From: Nymphaea colorata
Lineage: Eukaryota; Streptophyta; Magnoliopsida; Nymphaeales; Nymphaeaceae
Direction: 5' to 3'
Assembly: GCF_008831285.2 (NCBI RefSeq)
Contig: NC_045141.1
Location: forward strand, 16,602,106 to 16,666,105
DNA: 64,000 nt
Under the pieces are notes generated by a model that was given only the letters and a program-made list of their open reading frames with translations, was not told the DNA's origin and did not search any database. The position numbers and the translations under genes were made by a program. Below, one piece after another: positions 1 through 10,860 of the stretch. Position 1 is the first letter of the stretch; every line of letters begins with the position of its first letter.

Positions 1-1381
1 TATACGTAGTGAAACCACTCTCTGAGCTTTCTATCTGAAGAATATGTGGTCGATGTTCTTCCAATAGGGAACTCGCCAAATGCCGAACTGGTAATGAGGT
101 CCTACTCTTGTCACTAGGCCTTGAACAAGCAGAACACCAAATATGACTTAACGTACGAGTCCACTACAGGGAGTCAAATCGGTCACTCGGTATTTTGACT
201 GCATGTGCAGTGACTGTACTTCACTTCACCGTGTATTTTAACTCAATGCTTCTAAATCAGTTCACTTACTATTGCAATTCAACCATGTGAACTGTCAGCT
301 GTATCATTCATTTTTCTTCCAAGTGTACTGGCGAGCTGTTGGCATATATAAGATTCATGGTGCCAGTGGTATTCAACACGAGGTAAACCTGATTTCGATA
401 CGTGAACATTCTGAACCGATAGGTATAAGCTCTGCCTGCTGCTGGTCAATGTCACAGTTCTGCCTTTTGGAAACCCTTTCTCATACGCAAAGATAGGGTG
501 GAAAACCAACTGTTCTTGCAGAGAAAACCACCTTAGTCAAGACGGGCGGGCCATGCTTGAACATGGGAGTGGGCATCGACTCAGGCCGAAGAACTGGAGG
601 AAATTGACCTACCACAGTGCATGTGCAAAGCTGGCTCAGGCCTACCACAGCCTAAAACTAACAGGTGCGCTTCAGTTGAGCCCGGGTTTCCAAAAGGGAG
701 AATTCAGACCTGGCCTGGCTTGGCCAGCCCACTTGTTCGGTCCTATGTGCACCTGAACTGATACATTCTATTGGAGCCTCTATTTCCCGAAGGTTTCCTT
801 CTGAATTAATCAACAACAGTGATGCTACTGTCTGTTTTGTACACATGTTTCAGAACGATCTACTGCCATTCAGCACCGTTGGAAAGGACCAGCGGGCAAT
901 TTCTTTTTGCTATTTCTCAAAGGCAGTTTACGCTGTGCAAATTGTGCAATGCCTGCTCACGACTAGGTGAGAATCTAATCACACAAGAGACTATCTTTTT
1001 GAAATTCGACAAATGCTTTCTTATTTTGTTTTACAAGGTACCAGATAAAGATCCAACCACTTGATGGACTAGTAGGAGATGAACCTAGAGCGAGCTCCAA
1101 CAGGAACTACGTAGCAGACAAAGCAAAAGATGGGAAGTGGAGATTAGATAGAGACGCGGCCAACTTGACCCAGCCATCCACTCTCTTGTAGGGTAGGCAT
1201 GAGGTCACCTTGTGTCATACGTATCTTGCACTACAGACAACATATCTCTCCCTGACAGTTCTGCTAATATACTACTAATAGCTGATGAATTTCTTATGGT
1301 AGAGAAACAAAATGGTCCTATTGACAGGTGTAGCCGCAGACTTTTGGCCGAGTTACTAATTCAAAAAATCTTTAGACCCTT
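1..1381. other. Intergenic, nothing recognised
   Basis: Only short open frames without family motifs, coherent splice sites or matching promoter and poly(A) context are seen. No tandem repeat or terminal inverted repeat was noticed. It could be old, decayed transposon sequence, but no domain supports that. Confidence 0.5.
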
Positions 1382-1530
1382 CAGGGGCTGTTTGATAATG
1401 AGAACAGATTATTATTGTCCCAGGAAAGATTGGGCAGATTGGTAGAACACTCCTAACAATGTTCTAGCTCAAATCTTTGACTATATTCATAAAACAGTAA
1501 TGAACTGTTATTGTTTTTCAAACACCCCCC
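1382..1530. repeat. MITE-like inverted-repeat segment
   Basis: The left edge reads CAGGGGCTGTTTGATAATG. The right edge, on the other strand, reads GGGGGGTGTTTGAAAAAC, so the block has imperfect inverted ends about 150 bp apart. GGGGxTGTTTGATA-type ends also occur near 33417. I could not find a clean target-site duplication, so the superfamily (hAT-like is a guess) is unproven. Confidence 0.35.
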
Positions 1531-2280
1531 AAAGACACCAACATACGAATAAGCAAGTGGTTGGAAACAACTAATATGTAAGGAAATAAATTGTGTCGGA
1601 TGTTGTGGGCCACTGTTCACACTATCCCACGTATGGCTCCACTTCCTGGTGACCGTTTTCTTGATAAACTTCTCGTCCTACGGCAGAGTCTTTCTATCAC
1701 TTTGCTCATATGGGAAATGACAGGCGCATTATTTGTTTGAGATTGAACATATTCTAATGCTTATACAATTATTTCGATATCATTATTCAACAGTTTAAAT
1801 AAGTGGCATCTTGTTTTATATAAATGTCATGCGGCTGTCAGGTTTTACCACTATTCACGTGAAGGTGAAAGGTTGAAAATTGAACTCGTAGATGTTCTAC
1901 CCCATGACATTGCATCAGATCCAATATAGGAGTTTTGCCTTTTTCTAGCTGGGCAGAATCCGATTCTCTGTGCTGATTGCCGACCTTAGCCATTGCATTC
2001 ATGGTGCCTCTCTTTTTAAAAGGCAATTGCATTGTGGAGGAAGCAAGCTCAGTTGCTGGCATTATGTGCTTTGTTCATGGCTCAGTCTTACGTCTGCTGG
2101 AGAAGGCTACAGTTATCTCCCTCTATCGTTATTATATAAAACGCCTCTGATCCTGCAACTTGTATTCGCTGCCACTATCGGTGCCCATATCATCTTCCCT
2201 AGAATCCGGTCGATGCTTCCTACCAGTATGGCCAGATATGGTGTCTTTCAAAATTATTGGGCCAAAATGGTAGTGCATAT

Positions 2281-2282
<2 letters not shown>
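1531..2282. other. Intergenic, nothing recognised
   Basis: AT-rich sequence with only short frames lacking recognisable motifs. Confidence 0.5.

Positions 2283-2341
<59 letters not shown>
2283..2341. repeat. Compound microsatellite (TA)17(GA)n
   Basis: Seventeen TA units run directly into about twelve GA units. The same TA-to-GA junction occurs again at 32793-32854, and on the opposite strand at 30811-30903. Confidence 0.97.
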
Positions 2342-2575
2342 TTGCAAAATTTTGAAGAATACACCTAAACTTTTGGCGATAACAAATTGACCTAACTTTT
2401 TCATACTCCTAAAACCTGTGAAAATTTTCATCGTTAAGCAAATTTCATGTTGATTAGTTTGCATTGGAGTCATACAGTCAAGTCATGTTTAAACATTCAT
2501 AAGTTACCACCCAACAGTTGAGTCAAACTCCACCATTCCCTCATAACCTTCCGTACTAAACTTGCTTTCGGTGCT

Positions 2576-2645
2576 TCGGGTGATGTCACAACTTATGAAG
2601 CACGGAAAGCTCCTCGGGTGACAACTTATGAAGCACGGAAAGTTC
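2576..2645. repeat. Short tandem duplication (38/32 bp)
   Basis: A unit beginning TCGGGTGA and ending in ACTTATGAAGCACGGAAAG is repeated back to back. The second copy lacks a few bases (the TGTC of TGATGTCACAAC). The flanks are unremarkable. Confidence 0.8.
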
Positions 2646-3563
2646 GAAATAAAGACTGACCAACCAGCCTTTCCCAATCATTGTGTCAACTCCCTCAAAG
2701 ATGTTTAATTATATATGTTAATTCACTACTTATTAAAAAAAAACTTATTTCTATCTGCAAAATAAAATGTTTTTTTTTTCAGTTACTCAACAACTGACTC
2801 CGCATAAATAAACTTGTGAGCATTTTTATTAACCATAAAAGAACTTAAGTGTTCTTCACTCGATGTTAAACGTTTTGATGATGGATTCATTTTTTATATG
2901 CGCTTTGAAAAAGTACTTGCCTGTTATTTTTACTGAATTCATCTCTCATGTTCTAATAATAACAAATAGGAAACCGCTCTGCTCTGCGTTAAAGAGGGGT
3001 GGTACGTGATCATTCGTCTTCCCGAACCTTCACAAAAGTCTTCCAGTTGTGCATGAAAGCCGACGTCATTGAACCCATTGATATAATCTGGCGACACCCT
3101 GTACACTAAAATTTGTAGCTTAACAAACTATTCGTCTCATATCGGATCAAAGATTTACATTTAAGAACCTCATTTGTTCTTCCGCGTTGCCAAAGTGTCT
3201 GATCAGAATGAAAGCGGGAACATGTGATGTTTAAGTTTGTACATCTAAAAATCTGGAATCAGATCTCAAGGTAATCAAATCAAGATCTCGAGCAACGAAA
3301 TGTTCTCAACTTCCAACCCCTTAGTAATTCATCCGATCACTACTTTCTTTTATTTGCTTGGCATCGAATCTAGATTCCTCATTCCTGTCAAGCGCATCCA
3401 AAACCGTTTCTGTCAACGTTGGTGCATGTCATTCAACAGATAAACTCCAAAAGAGCAGAGAAAAGCAATACCAAAGAGATATTTTCTCACAGAAGTATGG
3501 GAAAAGGGTTCAAGCGACCTCAAGAAGATCTAAATTAAACGCTACCCTCTACTGATTATTGAA
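2646..3563. other. Intergenic, nothing recognised
   Basis: No supported gene. A TTTATT at about 3349-3354 reads AATAAA on the minus strand and could serve the small minus-strand ORF ending at 3564. Confidence 0.45.
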
Positions 3564-3716
3564 TCAAAGCTTCAACCTCAGCATCAGTCCAATTTCATTT
3601 TCTTTCTTCCAATCGAATCTGAATTCGTTCGGACTGTTGAATGGATGTCGTACCGCCACCACCACCGCCGGTATCGCCACCGTCAGCGCCACCAGGTAAG
3701 CGATGGAGTACGGCAT
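3564..3716 (-). CDS. Possible 50-residue membrane or secreted protein (unrecognised)
   Basis: A 50-codon minus-strand frame starts with ATG at 3716. It opens with a strongly hydrophobic stretch (residues 4-22, starting SIAYLVALTVAIPAVVVAV), then a polar, charged tail ending in a TGA at 3564-3566. The sequence upstream on the minus strand is CpG-rich. A TATA-like TATAAGG lies at about 3991-3997, and an AATAAA lies about 210 bp beyond the stop. Against it: other ATGs precede this one in the presumed leader, I recognise no family, and the same bases encode a proline-rich frame on the plus strand (ATG at 3641, ending at a GT donor at 3696). It could equally be chance. Transcript data would settle it. 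Confidence 0.22.
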   Translation of the reverse strand: MPYSIAYLVALTVAIPAVVVAVRHPFNSPNEFRFDWKKENEIGLMLRLKL

Positions 3717-4033
3717 CGAATGGATTGATTGGACGGTGGTGGTGGGGATAGAGAAAGGGACGTGAGAAAATCCGGCCGACAGAATCCAACGAAATCCACG
3801 GCCGACGCTCTGCCCGTGATGACGCGTGTCGACACGGGCAGACCTCCTTCCTGACCAAGAGAGCAACTGGACGGGCGGGGAGGGGCTGCCGCTCTCCCTC
3901 CCCACCTGCCCCAATGCCTCACGTTAACCAAGATACCTGCCATCTCCAGTACGAACCCTCTTTCTTTTTCTAGATCAGTGTTTTGTCTGCCCTTATATTC
4001 TCTCTCTAAAAAATTCTGCACGGTTGATGCATG

Positions 4034-4037
<4 letters not shown>

Positions 4038-4073
<36 letters not shown>
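4038..4073. repeat. (GA)n microsatellite
   Basis: About eighteen uninterrupted GA units. The following kilobase remains rich in GA on this strand, then CT from about 4700 to 4860. Confidence 0.97.
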
Positions 4074-4078
<5 letters not shown>

Positions 4079-5822
4079 TTTGTTTTCTAAGTTAGACAGG
4101 GTTTTTAGTGCCTGATTTCTGCAGTTATATGTATCATTGGGCTTTCACTTTTGTGTTCTTAAAATTTATCCGTTTGAACGTCAACTGCTTTGTTCATTAC
4201 CAATCATTCAGTTATGGACAGCGAGTTGAGCACTCCAGGAACTTCAGGAATCTTCAATCATAATTCATAACTAAGAATTTATAGTTCTTTCAGAAAATTA
4301 GATTTATATGAAGGCAACTGAAAGTATTTTTTTTATTAGGCAGGAAACGCCGAACTGCGTGTTATTCATATCGATCTTAGACAACATGGAGGGATCAGTT
4401 TTCAGGGAATGGTTCCTAAACGAAGTTACAATCCTCGTCCATGGAAAGCAGAAACAGAGAGAGGAGATGGGGATACAGTATCTGTATAGAGGGAGAGAGA
4501 CATAGCTCAGTGTCTGGTTCAAAACAGACGAAGAGATGAAGGGAAGAGAGACAAGAGACGAATGTTGCGGTCAGAACACAGAGGAGGAAGAGAGAGAGAG
4601 AGTTGAGACTGCCCAATAATTGCCTCCCCACACTGCCCGACACGATGAAGTTGTCGGCTCGCAGCCAACCCTGTTTATCGATGGTTAGATTTCACTTCCT
4701 CTCTCCCTTCACAATTTTATTTTCTCTGGATTTTCCCAGCGCATGCGCCCTCGCCCTCTCTCTCAGATCATCAGAATGATCCCTCTCTCTCTTTCTCTCG
4801 GATCTCACCATGATCTCGATCTCAGAGAGCTCAGAATGACCTCTCTCTCTCTTTCCTGACTCACCTGCCTTATTGTCTCGGGTTAGGTCGGCCTCGAGTC
4901 CTACACTTCCCGCACCATCCTTGACAGTCTCTCCGCAGGCGTTAAAAGCCAACCCTCTGTTCCTGCCATCGCTACATTTCTTTTCGTTTTCCTTCTTCAG
5001 GATTGAAATCCATGTGTTCCTTTGAATGCATATGGGATAAATGAAGAGGGGAAACAAATTTCTGAATAGGTTGGTCTTCGCGTGCTGAGCATGGGAAGAA
5101 CCTCATATGCGTTGTCTTTGTTAACCTCCTAGAAATCAAATCATAAGCAAATACGTGGATATGATTTGATCATTATGCCACCAAACCAAGCCCTCGGTTG
5201 TGTTTTTACAGTTACCAACCGAAAGAGAAAAAGAAGAAGAGAAAATGGCCTGCTGATTCAGTGAGAGTCGGTTTGGTTGTTGGCCAAATGCGTCAAAGGA
5301 CAAAAGGCCATGTCACTGTCAAAGGAAAGGCTAGCTAGAAGAAGCAGCTGCTCTGGGGGCGCCTAGCAGGCGGGGTTTAGGGCAGCCCGAGGAAGGGCAT
5401 TGCGTGTGTAGACGTGAGTCACAGTATCTGTTTTTCTAAGGCAGTCCTCTGAACCCTATCTCTAGACACCTCTGCTTTCAAGCATTTGCCGCCTGTGGTT
5501 GCGTGAATCAAGGAATGTTTGATCACCTATCATTTTATTTCCATCTCTAATCAAAACCCTCTCACAGTCTCTCTCTCCCCTTGTATCATAAATATTTCTA
5601 TCTGTATTCAGAACTTATATGTTTTTTACTGTTTCAATTATAGATCGATCTATCTCTCTCTCTCTCTCTCTTCATAAAAAACAATTTCCCCACAAAAATT
5701 CACATTCCCATCAAGATATTCAGAAAACAGAATCTCCTCTCCTCACTCAACCCCTATCTTTAAAATGACATCACTGTACTAAATAGCCCGTGCCCACTTC
5801 CTCATTCGAGACAGACACACAA
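4074..5822. other. Upstream region of the Dof gene, purine/pyrimidine-rich
   Basis: No coding gene is recognised. GA-rich tracts (about 4460-4610) are followed by CT-rich tracts (about 4755-4860 and 5650-5670). The long open frames here are low-complexity by-products of these repeats. CT-rich DNA just upstream of the Dof start probably belongs to its promoter and leader. No convincing TATA box was fixed. Confidence 0.5.
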
Positions 5823-5841
5823 GAGAGAGAGAGAGAGAGAG
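5823..5841. repeat. (GA)n tract in the Dof 5' leader
   Basis: A GA repeat ends eight bases before the Dof start codon at 5849, so it is very likely transcribed as leader. GA/CT tracts are common in plant leaders and are a candidate site for GAGA-binding (BPC-type) proteins. That role is inference. Confidence 0.8.
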
Positions 5842-5848
5842 CGGTGAT

Positions 5849-6565
5849 ATGGGTGAGGTAGAAATGCATCCGCATCTGCCCCTTCTCATGCCTCCTGGAG
5901 GTGGCAAAATGCAGGGGGATGGTGGGGGTGACCGGCGGCTGGCAAAGCCGCAGCCCGTGCCGGAGGAGGAGCCTCAAAAGTGCCCGCGCTGCCACTCCAT
6001 CAACACCAAGTTCTGCTACTACAACAATTACAATCTCTCGCAGCCGCGTCACTTCTGCAAGTCTTGCCGGCGGTACTGGACTCTTGGTGGCGCGCTGAGA
6101 AACATTCCTGTAGGTGGAGGCAGCCGGAGGAACTCGCGGCGGACGAAGCCCAAGCAATCTTCTCAGGACCAGGAAATGAAGGAGTCCCCTCATACTACTC
6201 AATATACGTCCAACCCCCCGAAAGCCGGCGGTGGATACGATCTCTCCATGGTGGGAACGCCCGTTCCCGACGAGCTAGGCGGCGACAGTCTCCTTGACAT
6301 CACTGGCACCTTCAGCTCTCTGCTGGAATCCAGCGGAAGCTTGAGCGAGCCGCTCGGATTGCTTGGATGGCCCTCAAGCATGTTAGACGTTCACCCGCCG
6401 ACGTTTGACGAGGTGGGTATCGGGAAATCCTGTTTTGGCTTGCCGGAATCCGACGACGGAGCGTTCTGGCAAGGCGTAGGAGGCGACATAATTGAAAGCG
6501 AGTATTGGGGAGCGAACGGGTGGTCGGATTTTGCGATTCCTGCTCCTAGGAATAGCTGTCGGTGA
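5849..6565 (+). CDS. Dof zinc-finger transcription factor
   Basis: A 238-residue intronless gene for a plant-specific DNA-binding protein of the Dof family, which binds AAAG-core sites in the nucleus. The Dof domain spans about residues 43-93. Its single zinc finger is Cys45-x2-Cys48-x21-Cys70-x2-Cys73, inside the hallmark stretch [20 protein letters not shown], followed by [19 protein letters not shown] basic tail ([14 protein letters not shown]) can serve as nuclear localisation signal. The rest is acidic, Ser/Gly-rich and Trp-containing, as expected of a Dof activation region, with a [11 protein letters not shown] segment. The first in-frame ATG is used; it directly follows a GA-rich leader. 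The family is certain. Target genes and subgroup cannot be told from sequence alone, so no symbol is given. Confidence 0.97.
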   Translation: MGEVEMHPHLPLLMPPGGGKMQGDGGGDRRLAKPQPVPEEEPQKCPRCHSINTKFCYYNNYNLSQPRHFCKSCRRYWTLGGALRNIPVGGGSRRNSRRTKPKQSSQDQEMKESPHTTQYTSNPPKAGGGYDLSMVGTPVPDELGGDSLLDITGTFSSLLESSGSLSEPLGLLGWPSSMLDVHPPTFDEVGIGKSCFGLPESDDGAFWQGVGGDIIESEYWGANGWSDFAIPAPRNSCR

Positions 6566-7460
6566 GACAGTCCTTGTAGGGAACGTAGAGAAACTGAAGC
6601 GCTACTTTTTAGTTGCCTTGGTTTCTACTCCCTTGCTTGTCTATAGAGTTGGTGGTTTTTTATTTTTGTAGAGAGAGAGAGAGAGAGAGCGAGAGCGAGG
6701 GAGAGACAGAGAGAGTGAAGGAGATTTATATGTCAAGATCTCTCGTAAGGATTTTTGGTGTCTGTGTTACAATACGAAGGCGGGCTTCGTTTCACTCTTA
6801 CTGATGAAGAAAAGAAATGGGTGTAATGGTCGTTCTGGTTTCACCTTCTTTCGCGTCCGCCTACTGTAAAACCTTTTCCACTTTAGCATCATCGTTGTTT
6901 CTCGTCCAAGCTTATGAAACCTTTCGATTTTGTGGTTTGTTTTTCACCTGAAAACTTGATGATCTATCCTTCATCTGATGGTTATCGACCCTCACATTCT
7001 TTAATGGATTAAAACACAGTAACCGTGAATGAGAAAGCGAAGCAACCCGAACGAAGGTTGCTGTGACAATTTGACATAATTCCTTCCATGTAAACTTGGT
7101 ATTCCTCATACGACATTTCAGGCAAATTACTGTATCTCAATGGGCGTTGCAGGTCTGCCATGGGCGTGTCAGGTTTCATGGACTGAGGCACATTGTTTCC
7201 TTTTCCTTGTTAGCGGCGCCTACATTGCTGAATTTTCTGGTACCCATTTTTCATATGCCTACCTCACAAGGTTTGGTGTATTCAGCTGATTTTGGACGTA
7301 GGCTTAGTTCAGCCTGGTATAGTCTTGTCGGTTTTGCAGTTTTAGCATCTGGGTACGGCTCTACCGTGGGCTATGGTGAAGAGGATTTGGCCTTCATCTG
7401 CTTAGAAGTGGACGATTCTAGCCTGGTAGCTTTACTGTGGATGAGCATGTACTAGCTAGC

Positions 7461-7498
<38 letters not shown>

Positions 7499-7513
7499 TT
7501 CTCTTTGTCTGTC
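6566..7513. other. Dof 3' flank, no further gene
   Basis: Contains GA repeats at about 6670-6690 and a CT run at about 7460-7493. A 119-codon frame at 7096-7455 has no family motif and probably is not coding. Confidence 0.45.
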
Positions 7514-7607
7514 TTTCTCTCTATTCTAGTCCTTGTTCCATCTGCCATGTTTGGGCCTAGTTTCTCTCTATTCTAGTCCTTGTTCCATCTGCCGTGTTTG
7601 GGCCTAG
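7514..7607. repeat. 47-bp tandem duplication
   Basis: Two adjacent, nearly identical 47-bp units, each starting TTTCTCTCTATTCTAG and ending TTTGGGCCTAG, at 7514-7560 and 7561-7607. They differ by a single base (CCATG versus CCGTG). Confidence 0.92.
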
Positions 7608-9439
7608 TGATGACGCCTTCCTAGTTATTAATCAGGTCATCTCCTTGGGTTTGCCTCGTGTACACACGATCCACATGTTAGGCACCAGGAGATTTAGTCT
7701 TGGTGCTGAATGGGCCTTTTCGTTGTGTCTTTTGGGCATAATTTCTATTTGGATCTTGGTGGTTCTCAATCCTGATATGGGTGTTCATGCTGACCTTATC
7801 TTTGGCTTCGTACTTCACAATGAGTTATGATAAAAGTGGAAACAGAAAAAGGATTGATCGTATTGAGTTTTAACACATACATACTTGTTCCAACATATGA
7901 AGTTTCTAGCGCTTGTTGTCTTCTTCCAATCCATCTGGGTTTTGATCTTTTTCCCTTGTCCTCATTCTTAGAAACAGTTTGGTTCTTGTCCTAAGTTATA
8001 GAAAGGCCTCCTTCCTAGCTTTCTTTTTATTTTGGCCACCTATGCCCAAGTCACATGCTTTAATTATTTGACAATGTGAAAATAGATTTGTTTGTCTGTC
8101 AAGATCATGGTTGTTGATTGTCTAGAACAATGAGTGGCGATTTCAGTTCCCAGCTTCCTCCATGGAGTGCAGCTATGATGATCAGTACCTGATCTTAGTT
8201 CTCACACTTTCAATCTTTGGTAAACTGCTAGGTTTTGTTTCTGATATCAAAAAGTAAGCCAGCTTCTATCCATGGGAGGGCTGGTAGATGAACAGCTTTT
8301 GATGGTAGGGGGCTGGTAAATGAACCCAACGGTCGAGGTGGCTTTGCTGGTTGGAAGCGGTTGGAAGGGCTGGTAGACTAACTACTCTCCAATGTGGGGA
8401 TGGCAAATGAACTTGGCAGTAGTTACTGGTCTCGGCTTGGCTGGTTAAAACCTGGTTTTAACGTCTTTATAAGATAGATACCAATAAGGCTATGTTTAGG
8501 AGGAGCATTAATGTGTTATTCCAACGAGTCACCTTTTAGTTTTCAGTTTGTACCTTGGTGTTGCTAAGAATGAATGATGTTCTTACAACACGCTGAGTCA
8601 CAAAAGCAGTGCATTATTTTGATTATCCATTCAAAACAGCGGTGAATTATAGTTTTGGGAGAGGAGTTGCATTGCCATCTTGTCCTTTTGCATCACTGAC
8701 CAATCCAACTCCCTCAAGTTTATTTAGGAGAAAGCAAGCAACTCTATCTCTTGTCCCGAAGGGGGTAGAGGTTGGTAGGCTGTCAGTCTTTGTTTCCAAT
8801 TATGGGGATTTTGTTTTCAACTGCTGTAAAAACTGACAGGCAAACTAAAGCACTATGAAGACAGAGATGCAAACACACTACCCAGATGCATTGAAACCAA
8901 GTCCCATACCTTAGGGGGACGAAGGGTTGGTTGGTACGTTCAGCTACCTTAGGGGAACAATGGGTTGGGTAGGCCTTATGCTAGGTGAGGTGTCCCCAGA
9001 ATCTCCACCACTCACCCATAACCAGCTCCATCTCCTACAAGTGGTGCATAATGTATAATGTTTCACAATTACTTGTAGGCACATACTTGCACTTCAAGTG
9101 AAACATTGCTGGTGATCATCACTGATATCTTCCTCGAAATGGGCTCCATTCCAGCTCATTCGAGCTAAAGGGAAGGTCTTCTATTCTGATACCGTCTTGG
9201 TACCCATCCATCACGTATGACAAGCATCTGCACTTCCACTGCCTCCTCAGCAGTTCTCCCCGGTTACCTTCCTACCAGTCCTCTGCCGATCCACACTTTT
9301 ACAGCTTCATCCACCACATTCCATTTTTGGGCCATGAAAGCATCCACCAACTAGACCTGACAAGCATTCCTGATCTGTCCAAGGACAATCTGTTCCCCTC
9401 TGTGGACAACTTTGTTTCTCAAACCCCACTAGTTTTTAA
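7608..9439. other. Intergenic, nothing recognised
   Basis: No gene supported. Some phrases repeat loosely (GGGCTGGTAGATGAAC-like at about 8280-8410; CCTTAGGGGGAC-like at about 8910-8955), suggesting decayed repeats. The right end merges into the eroded 3' end of the copia relic. Confidence 0.4.
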
Positions 9440-9732
9440 AATACAATGCTGGAAGCTTCCTTCTTCCTCAACACCCCACTTAAGATGGAAGTGGATTTCG
9501 ACGACCCCGAACTTGCTGAGGTTCCTTAAGACCATGTCTCGGCCTGTGGCCTTTGTGAATCTGTCGGCTGCTTGCTCTTCACTCTTCATTTTCTATGTGC
9601 TCGTAAGTTTGGATTTCACGCATGAAGTGATAGTCAACCTTTATGTGTTCCACTATTTTGTAGAAAACCGGATCAGCGCCGATGTAAATGGCGACACTGT
9701 TAACAAGCTTTGATATCGTGAGATTGGTTGTG

Positions 9733-9988
9733 CAGATGTTCATCTCTTTGAGAATTGATCTCCACCCATGTTAGTTCATTGGTAGTTGATGAGATTTGGC
9801 TTCTATTCTAGACCAAGCGACGATGCTTGGCTTCTTACTCTTCCATTGGACGGTGCAAATGTTCATCCCCTTGGGAATTGATCTCTTTCATGTAAGCTCG
9901 TTGGTAGCTGGCACCATTGCTCGATATTTGGCTTGTGTGTCTGTGCTAGATCAAGCAACAACCCTTTGCTTCTTACTCTTCCATGCGA
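9733..9988. repeat. Internal tandem duplication inside the copia RNase H relic
   Basis: The block 9733-9851 and the block 9855-9988 share the same order of phrases: GCARATGTTCATC, GGAATTGATCTC-like, TAGMYCAAGC, then GCTTCTTACTCTTCCAT. On the minus strand this duplicates the WKSKK-containing RNase H segment. The copies have diverged, so the duplication is not recent. Confidence 0.7.
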
Positions 9989-10054
9989 CTAGATTTCCAT
10001 CTTCATGAGTATGCCTTTCTTAGAGTTAGTTACCTTTCAAATACATGAGCAACC

Positions 10055-10452
10055 TGTTGGTGTATGGAACTTGATCCATACGGAACACTCATTTACAATA
10101 CCGCGGATCCAATTTCGTGGTAAGTTGGCTGGAGGTTGCAGGGGGCAGCGCCCCCTTGCTTGGGGGTTCGGGGGCGTTAGTCCTCGATGAAATTTTTTTC
10201 CTTATGTAAGGGCATATATGTCATTTTGTACAAATACGGGTTTGCCCTAATCCTTATGTTTTGAGGATGGCCGCAGTTTGTTAGTGTCCGTCTGTGTGTT
10301 CTTCCAATAGTGAGAAAAAAAGAGGTCTGTGTGACCGTGGACGTAGGAGATTATTGCTCCGAACCACGTAAATCGTTGTCTTCTTTCTTATTGCTTCTAA
10401 CCCCCTCTTGAGAATGTAAGAGAGGAGAGTTTATTGTGTGTTGTTCCTAACA
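10055..10452 (+). mobile_element. Solo copia-type LTR (398 bp) with 5-bp target duplication
   Basis: The element begins TGTTGG and ends CCTAACA, the expected short inverted ends. It is flanked by perfect CAACC repeats at 10050-10054 and 10453-10457. Internal features typical of plant copia LTRs include the GC-rich block GGGGGCAGCGCCCCC (about 10140-10155), the phrase GGTTTGCCCTAATCC, and ACCGTGGACGTAGG followed by CCGAACCACGTAAATC, usual in the R/U5 part. No internal polyprotein or second LTR lies next to it, so it is a solo LTR left by LTR-LTR recombination. It lies inside, and antisense to, an older copia relic. Confidence 0.92.
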
Positions 10453-10860
10453 CAACCAGTGTGCCATCTCGAGGTGGAGTGTCCTGTGGGCATGCATGAA
10501 CGGGCTTAGAATGTTAATGGAGTATATTATGATGAGTTTGCCTTTGACATCCTCAGTTAGTTTTCTTTCTTCCATTTCTACTTTCATGTTCGTTTCCATG
10601 GGTGCCTCTGCTCCAATTGATTCTCAATATCTTGGTTTTTTTAGGACATCAAGGATATACCGCAATTGCTATAAGAATATGTTTTTGGATGTTGCAACCT
10701 GAATTCCTCAGAAATATTTGAGCCTTACTGGATCTCCGATGTCAAACTCATTTTGGATTGAGATACATTTTCACTTCTGTAATGGCGCTTTCATTGTCTC
10801 CAGCAATAACAATCTCATCCATATATTCGTAGCAGTCTCAGTTCAACTTTAAAAAGATAG

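Larger units (their letters stand above)
9440..10860 (-). mobile_element. Degenerate Ty1/copia polyprotein (RT to RNase H), interrupted
   Basis: Read on the minus strand, from about 10845 down to 10458 the frames give a reverse transcriptase palm motif (YMDEIVIAGDN, the YVDD box with D changed to E) and downstream copia RT/RNase H spacer motifs such as PFMHAHRTLHLE. From about 10049 down to 9450 they give the RNase H part (NLVAWKSKK; VEHIKVDYHFMRE). Frameshifts and stops are scattered throughout, so it is non-functional. The gap between the two parts is exactly a solo LTR inserted in the opposite orientation. If that LTR and one target copy are removed, the minus-strand frame continues across the join. 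No LTRs of the relic itself were recognised. Confidence 0.85.

Noticed and set aside
3564-4021. Three overlapping 87-116-codon minus-strand frames
   Set aside because: They overlap one another in different frames over CpG-rich and GA-rich DNA. Only the 50-codon frame with a hydrophobic helix was kept, at low confidence.
4692-5057. 121-codon charged minus-strand frame rich in Arg/Glu/Ser
   Set aside because: Composition follows the CT/GA repeats beneath it. No motif, no ATG-based gene structure.
7096-7455. 119-codon plus-strand frame downstream of the Dof gene
   Set aside because: No recognised domain, no promoter or splice context; length is within chance for this base composition.
9327-9713. 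128-codon plus-strand frame
   Set aside because: It is the antisense shadow of the minus-strand copia relic.
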